Source: Candidatus Pelagibacter sp.
GTDB taxonomy: Bacteria; Pseudomonadota; Alphaproteobacteria; Pelagibacterales; Pelagibacteraceae
Assembly: GCA_016777545.1 (NCBI GenBank)
Contig: JADHRH010000056.1
Location: 1-6,166 of the forward strand
Direction: 5' to 3'
DNA: 6,166 bases
Shown: one piece after another, positions 1-5,853 of the stretch
How the letters are laid out: every line of letters begins with the position of its first letter
Numbering within the stretch: the stretch's first letter is position 1
Translations under genes and position numbers: made by a program
The notes under the pieces: generated by a model
The model's input: only the letters and a program-made list of their open reading frames with translations
What the model was told of the DNA's origin: nothing
The model's database searches: none

Positions 1-623
1 AAAAATATATCAACATTATATTTTGGATTTGTCACATACAATGCACCAAGAACATCACCATCAGTAATTAATTTAATATTTATATTTAGTTGCTTTAATT
101 CATCAATTATTTTTTTGTGTCTTGGTCTATCCATTACACAAGCTGTCAGTGATGAAATATCTTTGTTTAGAAAGTTTGCAAGATTTGTTACATTTTTCTT
201 TAATGGAAAATCTAGATCAACTAATCCTTTTTCAATTGGTCCAGTTGCAATTTTATCCATATAAGTTTCTGGTGCATTAAAAAGATTTCCCTTTTCAGCA
301 ATAGCAATTACAGAAGTTGCACCAGGCAAATTATTTGCTGCAAAATTTGTACCCTCTAAAGGGTCCACAGCAATATCAAAATAGGGTCCATTTTTATTTC
401 CAAGTTTTTCACCTGTGTAAAGCATTGGTGCCTCATCAAGTGAACCTTCACCAATAACAACTTCACCATTCATATCTATTTTGTTTAATTCTGATCGCAT
501 TGCGTCAACAGCTGCTTGATCTGCTGCAATCTTGTCTTTTTTTCCAGTCAAATAGGAAGAGGCTAATGCTGCTTTTTCAGAAACTTCTAAAATTTGATCA
601 ACATATTTTTTATCAATAGCAAT
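1..623 (-). CDS. glpX: Class II fructose-1,6-bisphosphatase GlpX, 5' part (3' end outside window)
   Basis: This enzyme hydrolyses fructose-1,6-bisphosphate to fructose-6-phosphate in the cytoplasm, a gluconeogenic step. The window holds the first 207 codons plus two bases; the gene continues past the left edge. Counting from an ATT at 623, family hallmarks are the helix EKAALASSYLTGKKDK (16-31), AADQAAVDAMR with D35, VIGEGSLDEAPMLY (56-69) with E59, the metal/phosphate loop AVDPLEGTN (85-93) with D87 and E90, and ITDGDV (186-191). These acidic positions sit two residues later than my recollection of D33, E57, D85 and E88 in E. coli GlpX, which supports a start near here. There is no in-frame ATG, GTG or TTG between the upstream in-frame stop and the conserved helix; the first canonical codon, a TTG at 551, would delete that helix. 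ATT at 623 overlaps the last base of the sbmA-like stop (TAATT), mimicking a TAATG junction; ATT at 617 is an alternative. Family identity is very secure; the start is uncertain. Confidence 0.93.
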   Translation of the reverse strand, partial: MAIDKKYVDQILEVSEKAALASSYLTGKKDKIAADQAAVDAMRSELNKIDMNGEVVIGEGSLDEAPMLYTGEKLGNKNGPYFDIAVDPLEGTNFAANNLPGATSVIAIAEKGNLFNAPETYMDKIATGPIEKGLVDLDFPLKKNVTNLANFLNKDISSLTACVMDRPRHKKIIDELKQLNINIKLITDGDVLGALYVTNPKYNVDIF

Positions 624-1615
624 TAATCTTTTTGAGCAATTGATTCAGTGGTATTAATTTTAGATTCAAATTCTTTTAATCTTTTATAAACACTGGCTAA
701 CTCTATAATTGTAGGCCATGATCTAAAAATATATTGCATAGACCCCTCTACTCTTCCAAAAGCTCTTATAATTTGCTGCATTACCCCTAATGTCACAACG
801 CCTGCTACTATTGCTGGAGCTAAAAAAACATAAGCTGAAAGAACATTAGCTTGAAGATAAGTTATACGACCTAGATTAAAATAAAAATATCTTAAGTAAG
901 ACTTAAAATGAATTTTTCTTACATCATTAAATAATTCATCTAGGTTCTTGGGTCTTACTGTTATATCATCTTCAGCTATAACAAGTAATTTTCTATAAGA
1001 AGCCTCATTCTTTTGAAGATCATACTCAACACCAACTAATCTTAAAATTGAACCTAATACAATTAAGAAAAGAGTTCCACCTACAGTCCATATAAATGCA
1101 CCTGTAACCAAACCATAATTCCAATCCCCAAAAAATAAAATAGGTATTCCAATACTTAAACCAAATAAAATAGGAGTGAATTCAACAAGCATCATTATTG
1201 CTTCTATAAAGCTAGTACCAAGTCCTTCCATAATTCTTGAAAACTTTATTGTGTCTTCCTGAACCCTTTGTGAAGCCCCTTCAATAGTTCGGGCCTTATC
1301 ATAGACACTGTGATACCAATCAATCATTGCAGTTCTCCATCTGAATAAATAATGTGAGGTAAAGAAAGCAACAACCGTAGCCAAAGCCACATAAATACCT
1401 GCTAATGTAATAAATGATAACAAACTTGCCCAGTACTCACCAATTGTGATTGAGTTTGGAGCTGCTAAGGCTTTTTGTATCATATCATAGAACTGACCAA
1501 ACCATTCATTTATTTTAACATCAATTTGTACCTGAACCCAAAGTGATGAAAGAATAATAAATGAACCAACCCATGACCATAATCGCCATTCTTTTTGAGT
1601 GAAAAATTTAAACAT
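623..1615 (-). CDS. SbmA/BacA-family peptide transporter, short form
   Basis: This is an inner-membrane protein of the SbmA/BacA family, proton-driven importers of peptides and peptide-like antibiotics (microcins, bleomycin, proline-rich peptides). In rhizobia and Brucella the family also affects very-long-chain lipid content. Matches to E. coli SbmA as I recall it include FYDMIQKAL (42-50), SHYLFRWRTAM (87-97), IEGASQRVQEDT (111-122), SYRKL..AEDD (206-217), GRITYLQ (249-255) and a C-terminal YKRLKEFE (310-317). Hydrophobic segments lie near 14-30, 63-86, 136-161, 167-195 and 258-282. At 330 residues it is about 75 shorter than SbmA (~406): its first residues align to about residue 80, so the N-terminal membrane region is absent. 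An in-frame TAA six codons upstream of the ATG excludes a longer version. The start is 2 bases after the NDUFS4-like stop, and glpX overlaps its own stop. It has no ATP-binding domain, as is normal for this family. Substrate is unknown. Confidence 0.87.
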   Translation of the reverse strand: MFKFFTQKEWRLWSWVGSFIILSSLWVQVQIDVKINEWFGQFYDMIQKALAAPNSITIGEYWASLLSFITLAGIYVALATVVAFFTSHYLFRWRTAMIDWYHSVYDKARTIEGASQRVQEDTIKFSRIMEGLGTSFIEAIMMLVEFTPILFGLSIGIPILFFGDWNYGLVTGAFIWTVGGTLFLIVLGSILRLVGVEYDLQKNEASYRKLLVIAEDDITVRPKNLDELFNDVRKIHFKSYLRYFYFNLGRITYLQANVLSAYVFLAPAIVAGVVTLGVMQQIIRAFGRVEGSMQYIFRSWPTIIELASVYKRLKEFESKINTTESIAQKD

Positions 1616-1617
1616 TA

Positions 1618-1899
1618 TTATTTTAAAAAATTATCTGCGTAAGATTTTTTAACAGTTTTTCTTTTTTGAGGTTCAATGATTTCAAAGTCAATTTTATTTT
1701 TTTTTGCATATTCTATTGCTAATTCTTTAGAAGAAAATTCTAAATTTAATTCTGAAAGAGTATTAGAGTTAGTTTCCCAACCCATTAAAGGATTAATTCC
1801 TGTATCTTCAGTTTCAAATTCAATTAACCATTTGTCTGATTTACCTAAACCAGACTGCATTGAATTTTTAGTGGGTATATAAATCTTTGCTTTTTTCAT
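1618..1899 (-). CDS. NDUFS4-like accessory subunit of NADH:quinone oxidoreductase (complex I)
   Basis: This 93-residue protein belongs to the ETC complex I subunit family (NDUFS4/AQDQ type). It is a supernumerary subunit found in alphaproteobacterial and mitochondrial complex I, bound to the matrix/cytoplasmic arm near the NADH-oxidising module. Visible family features are the opening [14 protein letters not shown] (4-17), KWLIEFE (23-29), the INPLMGW stretch (35-41), a region of the [12 protein letters not shown] type, and a C-terminal KKSYADNF. I chose the ATG at 1899: the longer open frame, to 1947, begins with TTG and runs through the tRNA-Pro gene, so its first 16 residues are tRNA sequence. 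The start codon lies only 4 bases after the encoded CCA of the tRNA, leaving no room for a Shine-Dalgarno site. Translation from a processed, effectively leaderless mRNA is therefore likely. It heads the protein-coding part of the minus-strand unit and is not next to nuo genes here. Confidence 0.88.
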   Translation of the reverse strand: MKKAKIYIPTKNSMQSGLGKSDKWLIEFETEDTGINPLMGWETNSNTLSELNLEFSSKELAIEYAKKNKIDFEIIEPQKRKTVKKSYADNFLK

Positions 1900-1903
1900 A
1901 AAA

Positions 1904-1980
<77 letters not shown>

Positions 1981-1981
1981 A

Positions 1982-2012
1982 TTGAGGTACTAATACATTA
2001 GATATTGATAAT
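1982..2012 (+). promoter_or_regulatory. Candidate promoter for zinc-ribbon/nhaA/gpx unit, in the 93-base divergent gap
   Basis: The gap 1981-2073 separates the tRNA unit from the plus-strand unit. On the plus strand TTGAGG (1982-1987) and GATAAT (2007-2012) are the best -35/-10-like pair; the 19-base spacer is long, so the call is tentative. It overlaps the minus-strand candidate, so the two units may compete for or share polymerase. No clear inverted repeat operator, riboswitch or terminator is visible in the gap, and the bases just before the ATG at 2074 contain no Shine-Dalgarno match. Confidence 0.25.
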
Positions 2013-2017
2013 TTCAA
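1990..2017 (-). promoter_or_regulatory. Candidate sigma-70 promoter for tRNA-Pro unit
   Basis: Reading the minus strand, TTGAAA (2017-2012) and TATTAG (1995-1990) are separated by 16 bases, giving a predicted transcription start a few bases upstream of the tRNA 5' end at 1980. That distance is typical of strong tRNA promoters. A second candidate, TTGATG (2034-2029) with TATCAA (2010-2005) at 18-base spacing, would give a longer leader. In such AT-rich DNA these matches are weak evidence, but some promoter must lie in this 93-base gap because both flanking units diverge from it. Confidence 0.4.
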
Positions 2018-2073
2018 AGAATAAAGAACATCAAAAATAAGGCTTTTTTACAAGAATCAGATATACATCATTT

Positions 2074-2586
2074 ATGATCATCACCTGCAATAATTGTAAT
2101 AAAAAATTCAATGTAGACTCGAGTTTAATTCCCGACATGGGTCGTTTATTGCAGTGTGCTAGCTGTGACCATAAATGGTTTTTTAAAAAAGTAGTTCCTG
2201 AAAACACAGTAAGTTCAACTGATGAAGATATTAGTAATGATAATGTTAATATTTTTGAACAAAATAATTCACCGATCAATGATGTAGAAAGTGTATCAGA
2301 CACATCTAATGACGAAGTAGAAGTTAACTTAGAAGAAAAAACTAAAGAAAAAATTGAGATAAATAAAGGTGAAAGCACACAAGTAAATACACAGCCAAAA
2401 AAACAAAAAAATTTTAAAATATTAAATATTTTTGTTGTATCAATTATTTCATTCGTAGCTTTTATAATTATTGTGGACACGTTTAAATATCCTATTGGGA
2501 AAATTGTCCCAAATGTCGAATTTATACTTTATAATTTGTATGAAAGTATTAAAGATATCTCATTATTTATTAGAGATTTAATATAA
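2074..2586 (+). CDS. MJ0042-type zinc-ribbon, single-pass membrane protein
   Basis: This 170-residue protein has three parts. Residues 1-36 form a zinc ribbon of the MJ0042/TIGR02098 type: Cys5-x2-Cys8, then Cys28-x2-Cys31, ending in the typical HKW. Residues about 40-112 are a charged, Asn/Asp/Glu/Ser-rich, probably disordered linker. Residues 115-135 are a strongly hydrophobic helix, followed by a 35-residue tail. With no signal peptide, the ribbon is probably cytoplasmic and the tail periplasmic. Such proteins are common in alphaproteobacteria, but their molecular role is not established; regulation or protein contact at the membrane is a guess. The tail, with the pattern LYNLYESIKDISLF, looks more constrained than the linker and may be the functional contact. 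The stop is 4 bases before nhaA, so it is the first gene of that operon. A long frame on the opposite strand (2031-2480) is a shadow of this gene. Confidence 0.82.
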   Translation: MIITCNNCNKKFNVDSSLIPDMGRLLQCASCDHKWFFKKVVPENTVSSTDEDISNDNVNIFEQNNSPINDVESVSDTSNDEVEVNLEEKTKEKIEINKGESTQVNTQPKKQKNFKILNIFVVSIISFVAFIIIVDTFKYPIGKIVPNVEFILYNLYESIKDISLFIRDLI

Positions 2587-2590
2587 AATT

Positions 2591-3763
2591 ATGATCAAAA
2601 ATCTTTCAAAACCTTTTAAATGGTTTTTTCAATTAGAAGCGGCAAGTGGTCTTGTATTGTTAATTGCAGCAATTATTGCTCTGGTAATAAGCAATTCTAG
2701 TTTAAGTAATTTATATTTTGATACATTAAACCAATACCTATTTATAGGTATTAATGATTTCGGTTTAAAACTTTCGGTACATCACTGGATTAATGACTTG
2801 TTAATGGCAATTTTCTTTTTCTTTGTAACACTAGAAATAAAACGAGAGTTTATTCAAGGTGAGCTTTCTAATTTAAAAAAAGCATTGCTGCCAATTATAG
2901 GCGCTGTTGGGGGAATGGTGGTCCCTGCTCTAGTCTATGTTTTTATAAACCTTGATAATTCTGAAACATTGAATGGTTGGGCAATTCCATCAGCTACTGA
3001 CATAGCATTTTCATTGGGAATTTTATCCTTACTTGGTTCAAGAGTTCCAATTTCTTTAAAAGTTTTTTTAACGGCTCTTGCTATAATCGATGATCTTGGT
3101 GCAATATTAATTATAGCTTTTTTCTACTCAGGTGACTTAAGCATAAGTTATTTAAGTTTAATCTTAATTTCATATATTTTACTACTTACTTTAAATAAAT
3201 TTGGTGTTAAAAAGTTTATTCCCTATTTAATAATTGGTGCCTTCATGTGGTTCTTCACATATAAGTCTGGAATTCACGCAACAATAGCAGGTGTTCTTTT
3301 AGCTTCAACCATACCTCACAGAATTAAAGAAAAAGATTTCTCTTTATTAATTAAATTAGAACATGCAATCAGTCCTTACGTTGCTTTTATGATAATGCCT
3401 ATATTTGCATTTGCTAATGCAGGCGTATCTTTGGAGGGGCTATCATTAACTTCATTATTAGAACCTGTTCCATTAGGTATTCTTTTAGGGTTATTTGTTG
3501 GTAAACAAGTTGGGGTTATGGTTGTTTCTTTCATTGCTGTTAAATTTGGTGTAGCTCAAATGCCAGATAAATCTAGCTGGTTAAGCTTATACGGAGTTTC
3601 AATTTTAACTGGGGTTGGTTTTACTATGAGTTTGTTTGTTGGAAACTTAGCTTTTGCCGAAAATATTCAGTATATTGATGGAGTAAAAATTGGTGTTCTT
3701 GCTGGGTCTTTACTGTCTACTGTATTTGGATATTTTATATTATTGTATGCCTCTAAAAAATAA
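2591..3763 (+). CDS. nhaA: Na+/H+ antiporter NhaA
   Basis: NhaA exchanges two external protons for one internal sodium or lithium ion across the inner membrane, controlling cytoplasmic pH and sodium. The 390-residue length matches E. coli NhaA (388), and the hydrophobic pattern fits 12 membrane helices. The ion-binding residues are intact: D137 in PSATDIAFSLG, equivalent to E. coli D133; D167-D168 in LAIIDDLGAI, equivalent to D163-D164; and K305 in LFVGKQVG, equivalent to K300. The pH-sensing region also matches: E82 and R85 in LEIKRE and H229 in SGIHATIAGV. The ATG follows the zinc-ribbon stop by 4 bases, and the peroxidase gene begins 3 bases after the nhaA stop, so the three are probably cotranscribed. 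In a marine cell the obvious role is sodium export, although the direction under native conditions cannot be read from sequence. Nothing appears truncated or mutated. Confidence 0.97.
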   Translation: MIKNLSKPFKWFFQLEAASGLVLLIAAIIALVISNSSLSNLYFDTLNQYLFIGINDFGLKLSVHHWINDLLMAIFFFFVTLEIKREFIQGELSNLKKALLPIIGAVGGMVVPALVYVFINLDNSETLNGWAIPSATDIAFSLGILSLLGSRVPISLKVFLTALAIIDDLGAILIIAFFYSGDLSISYLSLILISYILLLTLNKFGVKKFIPYLIIGAFMWFFTYKSGIHATIAGVLLASTIPHRIKEKDFSLLIKLEHAISPYVAFMIMPIFAFANAGVSLEGLSLTSLLEPVPLGILLGLFVGKQVGVMVVSFIAVKFGVAQMPDKSSWLSLYGVSILTGVGFTMSLFVGNLAFAENIQYIDGVKIGVLAGSLLSTVFGYFILLYASKK

Positions 3764-3766
3764 GTC

Positions 3767-4321
3767 ATGGTTTATAAAAATAATTTATTAATTCTATTAA
3801 TCCTATCTATGTTTACATTTTTTGAAAAAGTTGATGCTAAATACGAAAAGCTATTTTTTGATCATTCGATAAAAAATATAAATAATGAAACTATTGATTT
3901 AAATCAATACAAAGGAAAAACTATACTTTTGGTAAATGTTGCTAGTAAGTGTGGATTTACTAAGCAATATACAGGTCTGCAAGAACTTTATGAAAAGTAT
4001 AAAGACAGAGGCTTCTATGTAATTGGCGTTCCATCAAATCAATTTGGTGGTCAAGAACCAGGCACTAATTCAGAAATTAAAGATTTTTGTGAAACTAATT
4101 TTAATATTACTTTTCCAATAACAGACAAAACTGATGTTAAAGGTAATAATGCTCATGACTTATATAAATGGGCAAAAAAAAATTACGGTAATTCAACTGT
4201 TCCTAAGTGGAACTTTCATAAGATTTTAATTAATAAAGAAGGAAAAATACAAGACACGTTCAATTCTTTTATTACACCAATGTCAGATAAGATAACAAAA
4301 CAAATAGATTTAATTCTTTAA
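3767..4321 (+). CDS. Secreted glutathione-peroxidase-family thiol peroxidase (2-Cys, probably thioredoxin-dependent)
   Basis: A thiol peroxidase that reduces hydrogen peroxide and organic hydroperoxides. Residues 1-24 look like a Sec signal peptide: short basic start, hydrophobic run LLILLILSMFTFF, cleavage plausible after VDA24. The mature protein would therefore act in the periplasm. The catalytic tetrad is complete: Cys62 in NVASKCGFT, Gln96 in FGGQEPGT, and Trp148-Asn149 in PKWNF. It uses cysteine, not selenocysteine. Cys108 in FCETNF lies 46 residues after the peroxidatic Cys, the same spacing as the Cys36/Cys82 pair I recall for yeast Gpx3. This indicates an atypical 2-Cys mechanism recycled by a thioredoxin-like protein; the periplasmic electron donor is unknown. 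The family is annotated as BtuE/glutathione peroxidase in many bacteria. The start lies 3 bases after nhaA, and the last 12 bases overlap the converging hydrolase gene. Confidence 0.92.
   Translation: MVYKNNLLILLILSMFTFFEKVDAKYEKLFFDHSIKNINNETIDLNQYKGKTILLVNVASKCGFTKQYTGLQELYEKYKDRGFYVIGVPSNQFGGQEPGTNSEIKDFCETNFNITFPITDKTDVKGNNAHDLYKWAKKNYGNSTVPKWNFHKILINKEGKIQDTFNSFITPMSDKITKQIDLIL
4310..4321. other. Overlapping convergent gene ends
   Basis: The last 12 bases of the plus-strand peroxidase gene are also the last 12 bases of the minus-strand hydrolase gene; each stop codon lies inside the other's coding end. I see no stem-loop followed by a T-run on either strand within about 60 bases, so transcripts of the two operons probably run into each other and form antisense tails. 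Confidence 0.9.
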
Positions 4322-5089
4322 ACTAACAGTCAAACCATCAAAACCAGGAATAATATTTTTGGGTAATTTTTTCTTAAGTTTTACATAATCTAAATCGCTA
4401 TGCATATTTGTTAATATAGTTTTTTTAGGAGTAAGGATTTTAACTATTTCTAAAACCTGATTTAAATTAAAATGAGCTGAATGATTACGGTACCACAGAC
4501 AATCAATAATTAGATATTCTAAATTTTTTAATTTTTTGTAATCTTTTTTAAAGAATAGACTAATATCACTTGCATAGGCTAATTTATTGTTAATTAAATA
4601 GCAAATACTTTTAATCTTACCATGTTGAACAGGTATTGATTCAATTTTAATTTTTTTATCTTTAATTATAAATTCATGTTTTTTTTTAAGGCTATTAATA
4701 TTTAAAGTTGATGGATAACCAAAAGATGATTTAAAACAATATTTAAAAGTTGAAAACAAATATTTCTTAGTATTAGGGTCTGCATAGACTGGAATTTGTT
4801 TCTTGTTTATCAAAAAAAATGGTCGAAGGTCATTAATACCATGTGTCTGGTCAGCATGAAGATGGGTATAAAAAACTTTACTAATAGATTTAATTTCATT
4901 TTTTAGAAGTTGTGATCTCAAATCTGGCGATGTATCTATTAAAATATTTTGATCATTAAATTTAATTAGAGCAGAACACCTTGTTCTAAAATTCTTTTTA
5001 TTATTTAAATCACAATCTCCAGAATATCCATCTGCTCTAGGTACACCCATTGAGCTACCACTACCTAAAATAACAAATTTAAGAGACAT
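4310..5089 (-). CDS. MBL-fold metallo-hydrolase (PhnP-like), gene downstream of tatD
   Basis: A 259-residue metallo-beta-lactamase-fold hydrolase, probably cytoplasmic. The N-terminal strand FVILGSGSSMGVP (5-17) is the usual first beta strand and glycine loop of the PhnP/cyclic-phosphodiesterase-like subgroup. It is followed by RCSALI (37-42) and DTSPDLRSQLL (52-62). The metal motif reads THLHADQTHG (75-84), supplying H76, H78 and D80, with Gln81 where the classical HxHxDH motif has His. Further ligand candidates are H156 in VQHG, D175 in YASD, and H230 near the C-terminus. The substrate is unknown; PhnP itself cleaves a ribose cyclic phosphate, but there are no phn genes here, so PhnP function should not be assumed. 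Its ATG overlaps the tatD stop by one base (TAATG), implying translational coupling. The metG-tatD-MBL order is, from memory, common in alphaproteobacteria, suggesting a housekeeping nucleic-acid or nucleotide role. Confidence 0.87.
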   Translation of the reverse strand: MSLKFVILGSGSSMGVPRADGYSGDCDLNNKKNFRTRCSALIKFNDQNILIDTSPDLRSQLLKNEIKSISKVFYTHLHADQTHGINDLRPFFLINKKQIPVYADPNTKKYLFSTFKYCFKSSFGYPSTLNINSLKKKHEFIIKDKKIKIESIPVQHGKIKSICYLINNKLAYASDISLFFKKDYKKLKNLEYLIIDCLWYRNHSAHFNLNQVLEIVKILTPKKTILTNMHSDLDYVKLKKKLPKNIIPGFDGLTVSLKN

Positions 5090-5853
5090 TATAGATTAAA
5101 AAGTTTATTAAAATTTTGAGTAGTTAAATCTGACATTTCTTGATCAGTTTTTTCTTTTAAAATAGATAATTTTTCTAAAGTATATTTAATAAAACTTGGT
5201 TCATTTTTTTTTCCTCTCATTGGTATGGGCGCTAAAAATGGACTATCTGTTTCAACAAGCAGTTTATCTAAGGGAATATTTTTAAAAGTTTCCTGAAGTT
5301 CTAAACTATTTTTAAAAGTAATTATTCCGCTTGCTGAAAAAAAGGCATTTAATTCTATTAATTTATTTGCAAAATTTAACGAACCAGTAAAACAGTGCAT
5401 CAAAATTTTAAGTTTTTCTGATTTATATGATTTTAAAATTTCATACGTTTCATCCTCTGCATTTCTAGAATGTATGATAATAGGCATATTAAGCTCTATA
5501 GAAGCCTCTATATGAGCTTTAAAGCTATCAATTTGCCTTTCTTTATTACTATGATTATAAAAAAAATCTAAGCCTGTTTCACCAATACCAATAATTCGTT
5601 CATTTTTATTTACTTGATTTGTTATATAATTTTTATCAATTAAATGACTTTTCTCAGTCTCATGAGGGTGAATACCAAAAGTTCCATAAATCATTGGATC
5701 GGTTATAATAATTTTTTTTATCCTATCAAAACTTTCAGGTGTAGTGCATATGGTTAATAATTTTGAGATACCAACTTCTTTAGATCTTTTTATAACATCA
5801 CTTAAATTCTCAAGTAAAGGTTCATGATCTAAATGACAATGAGAATCAATCAT
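5089..5853 (-). CDS. tatD: TatD-family metal-dependent hydrolase/DNase
   Basis: A 254-residue TIM-barrel metal-dependent hydrolase of the TatD/YcfH family, cytoplasmic, associated with 3'-exonuclease or DNA-repair activity in characterised members. Metal ligands are visible in order: His5 and His7 in MIDSHCHLD, Glu92 in GIGETGLDF, His128 in IIHSRNAEDE, His153 in MHCFTGS and Asp203 in VETDSPFLAP. Length is normal. I chose the ATG at 5853, which begins exactly at the conserved MIDSHCHLD. A TTG four codons upstream, at 5865, is open but adds only KRK-type residues and lies deeper inside metG. The chosen start overlaps the metG stop by 8 bases (ATGATTGA), and a purine-rich AAAAGAAAG sits just before it as a weak ribosome site. 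YcfH-like paralogues are hard to separate by eye, so the symbol marks the family; exact substrate is unknown. Confidence 0.93.
   Translation of the reverse strand: MIDSHCHLDHEPLLENLSDVIKRSKEVGISKLLTICTTPESFDRIKKIIITDPMIYGTFGIHPHETEKSHLIDKNYITNQVNKNERIIGIGETGLDFFYNHSNKERQIDSFKAHIEASIELNMPIIIHSRNAEDETYEILKSYKSEKLKILMHCFTGSLNFANKLIELNAFFSASGIITFKNSLELQETFKNIPLDKLLVETDSPFLAPIPMRGKKNEPSFIKYTLEKLSILKEKTDQEMSDLTTQNFNKLFNL

Noticed and set aside
1676..1882. 68-codon open frame on the plus strand
   Set aside because: It lies entirely opposite the NDUFS4-like gene, has no recognisable domain, and is best explained as a shadow frame.
2031..2480. 149-codon open frame on the minus strand
   Set aside because: It is antisense to the zinc-ribbon gene, whose cysteine motif and membrane helix are clear; the Ser/Leu/Phe-rich translation is typical of the reverse of an acidic, AT-rich coding sequence.
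4339..4370. Possible terminator after gpx (CCA...TGG followed by T-run)
   Set aside because: Only about three base pairs can form, too weak for an intrinsic terminator; T-runs are common by chance in this composition.
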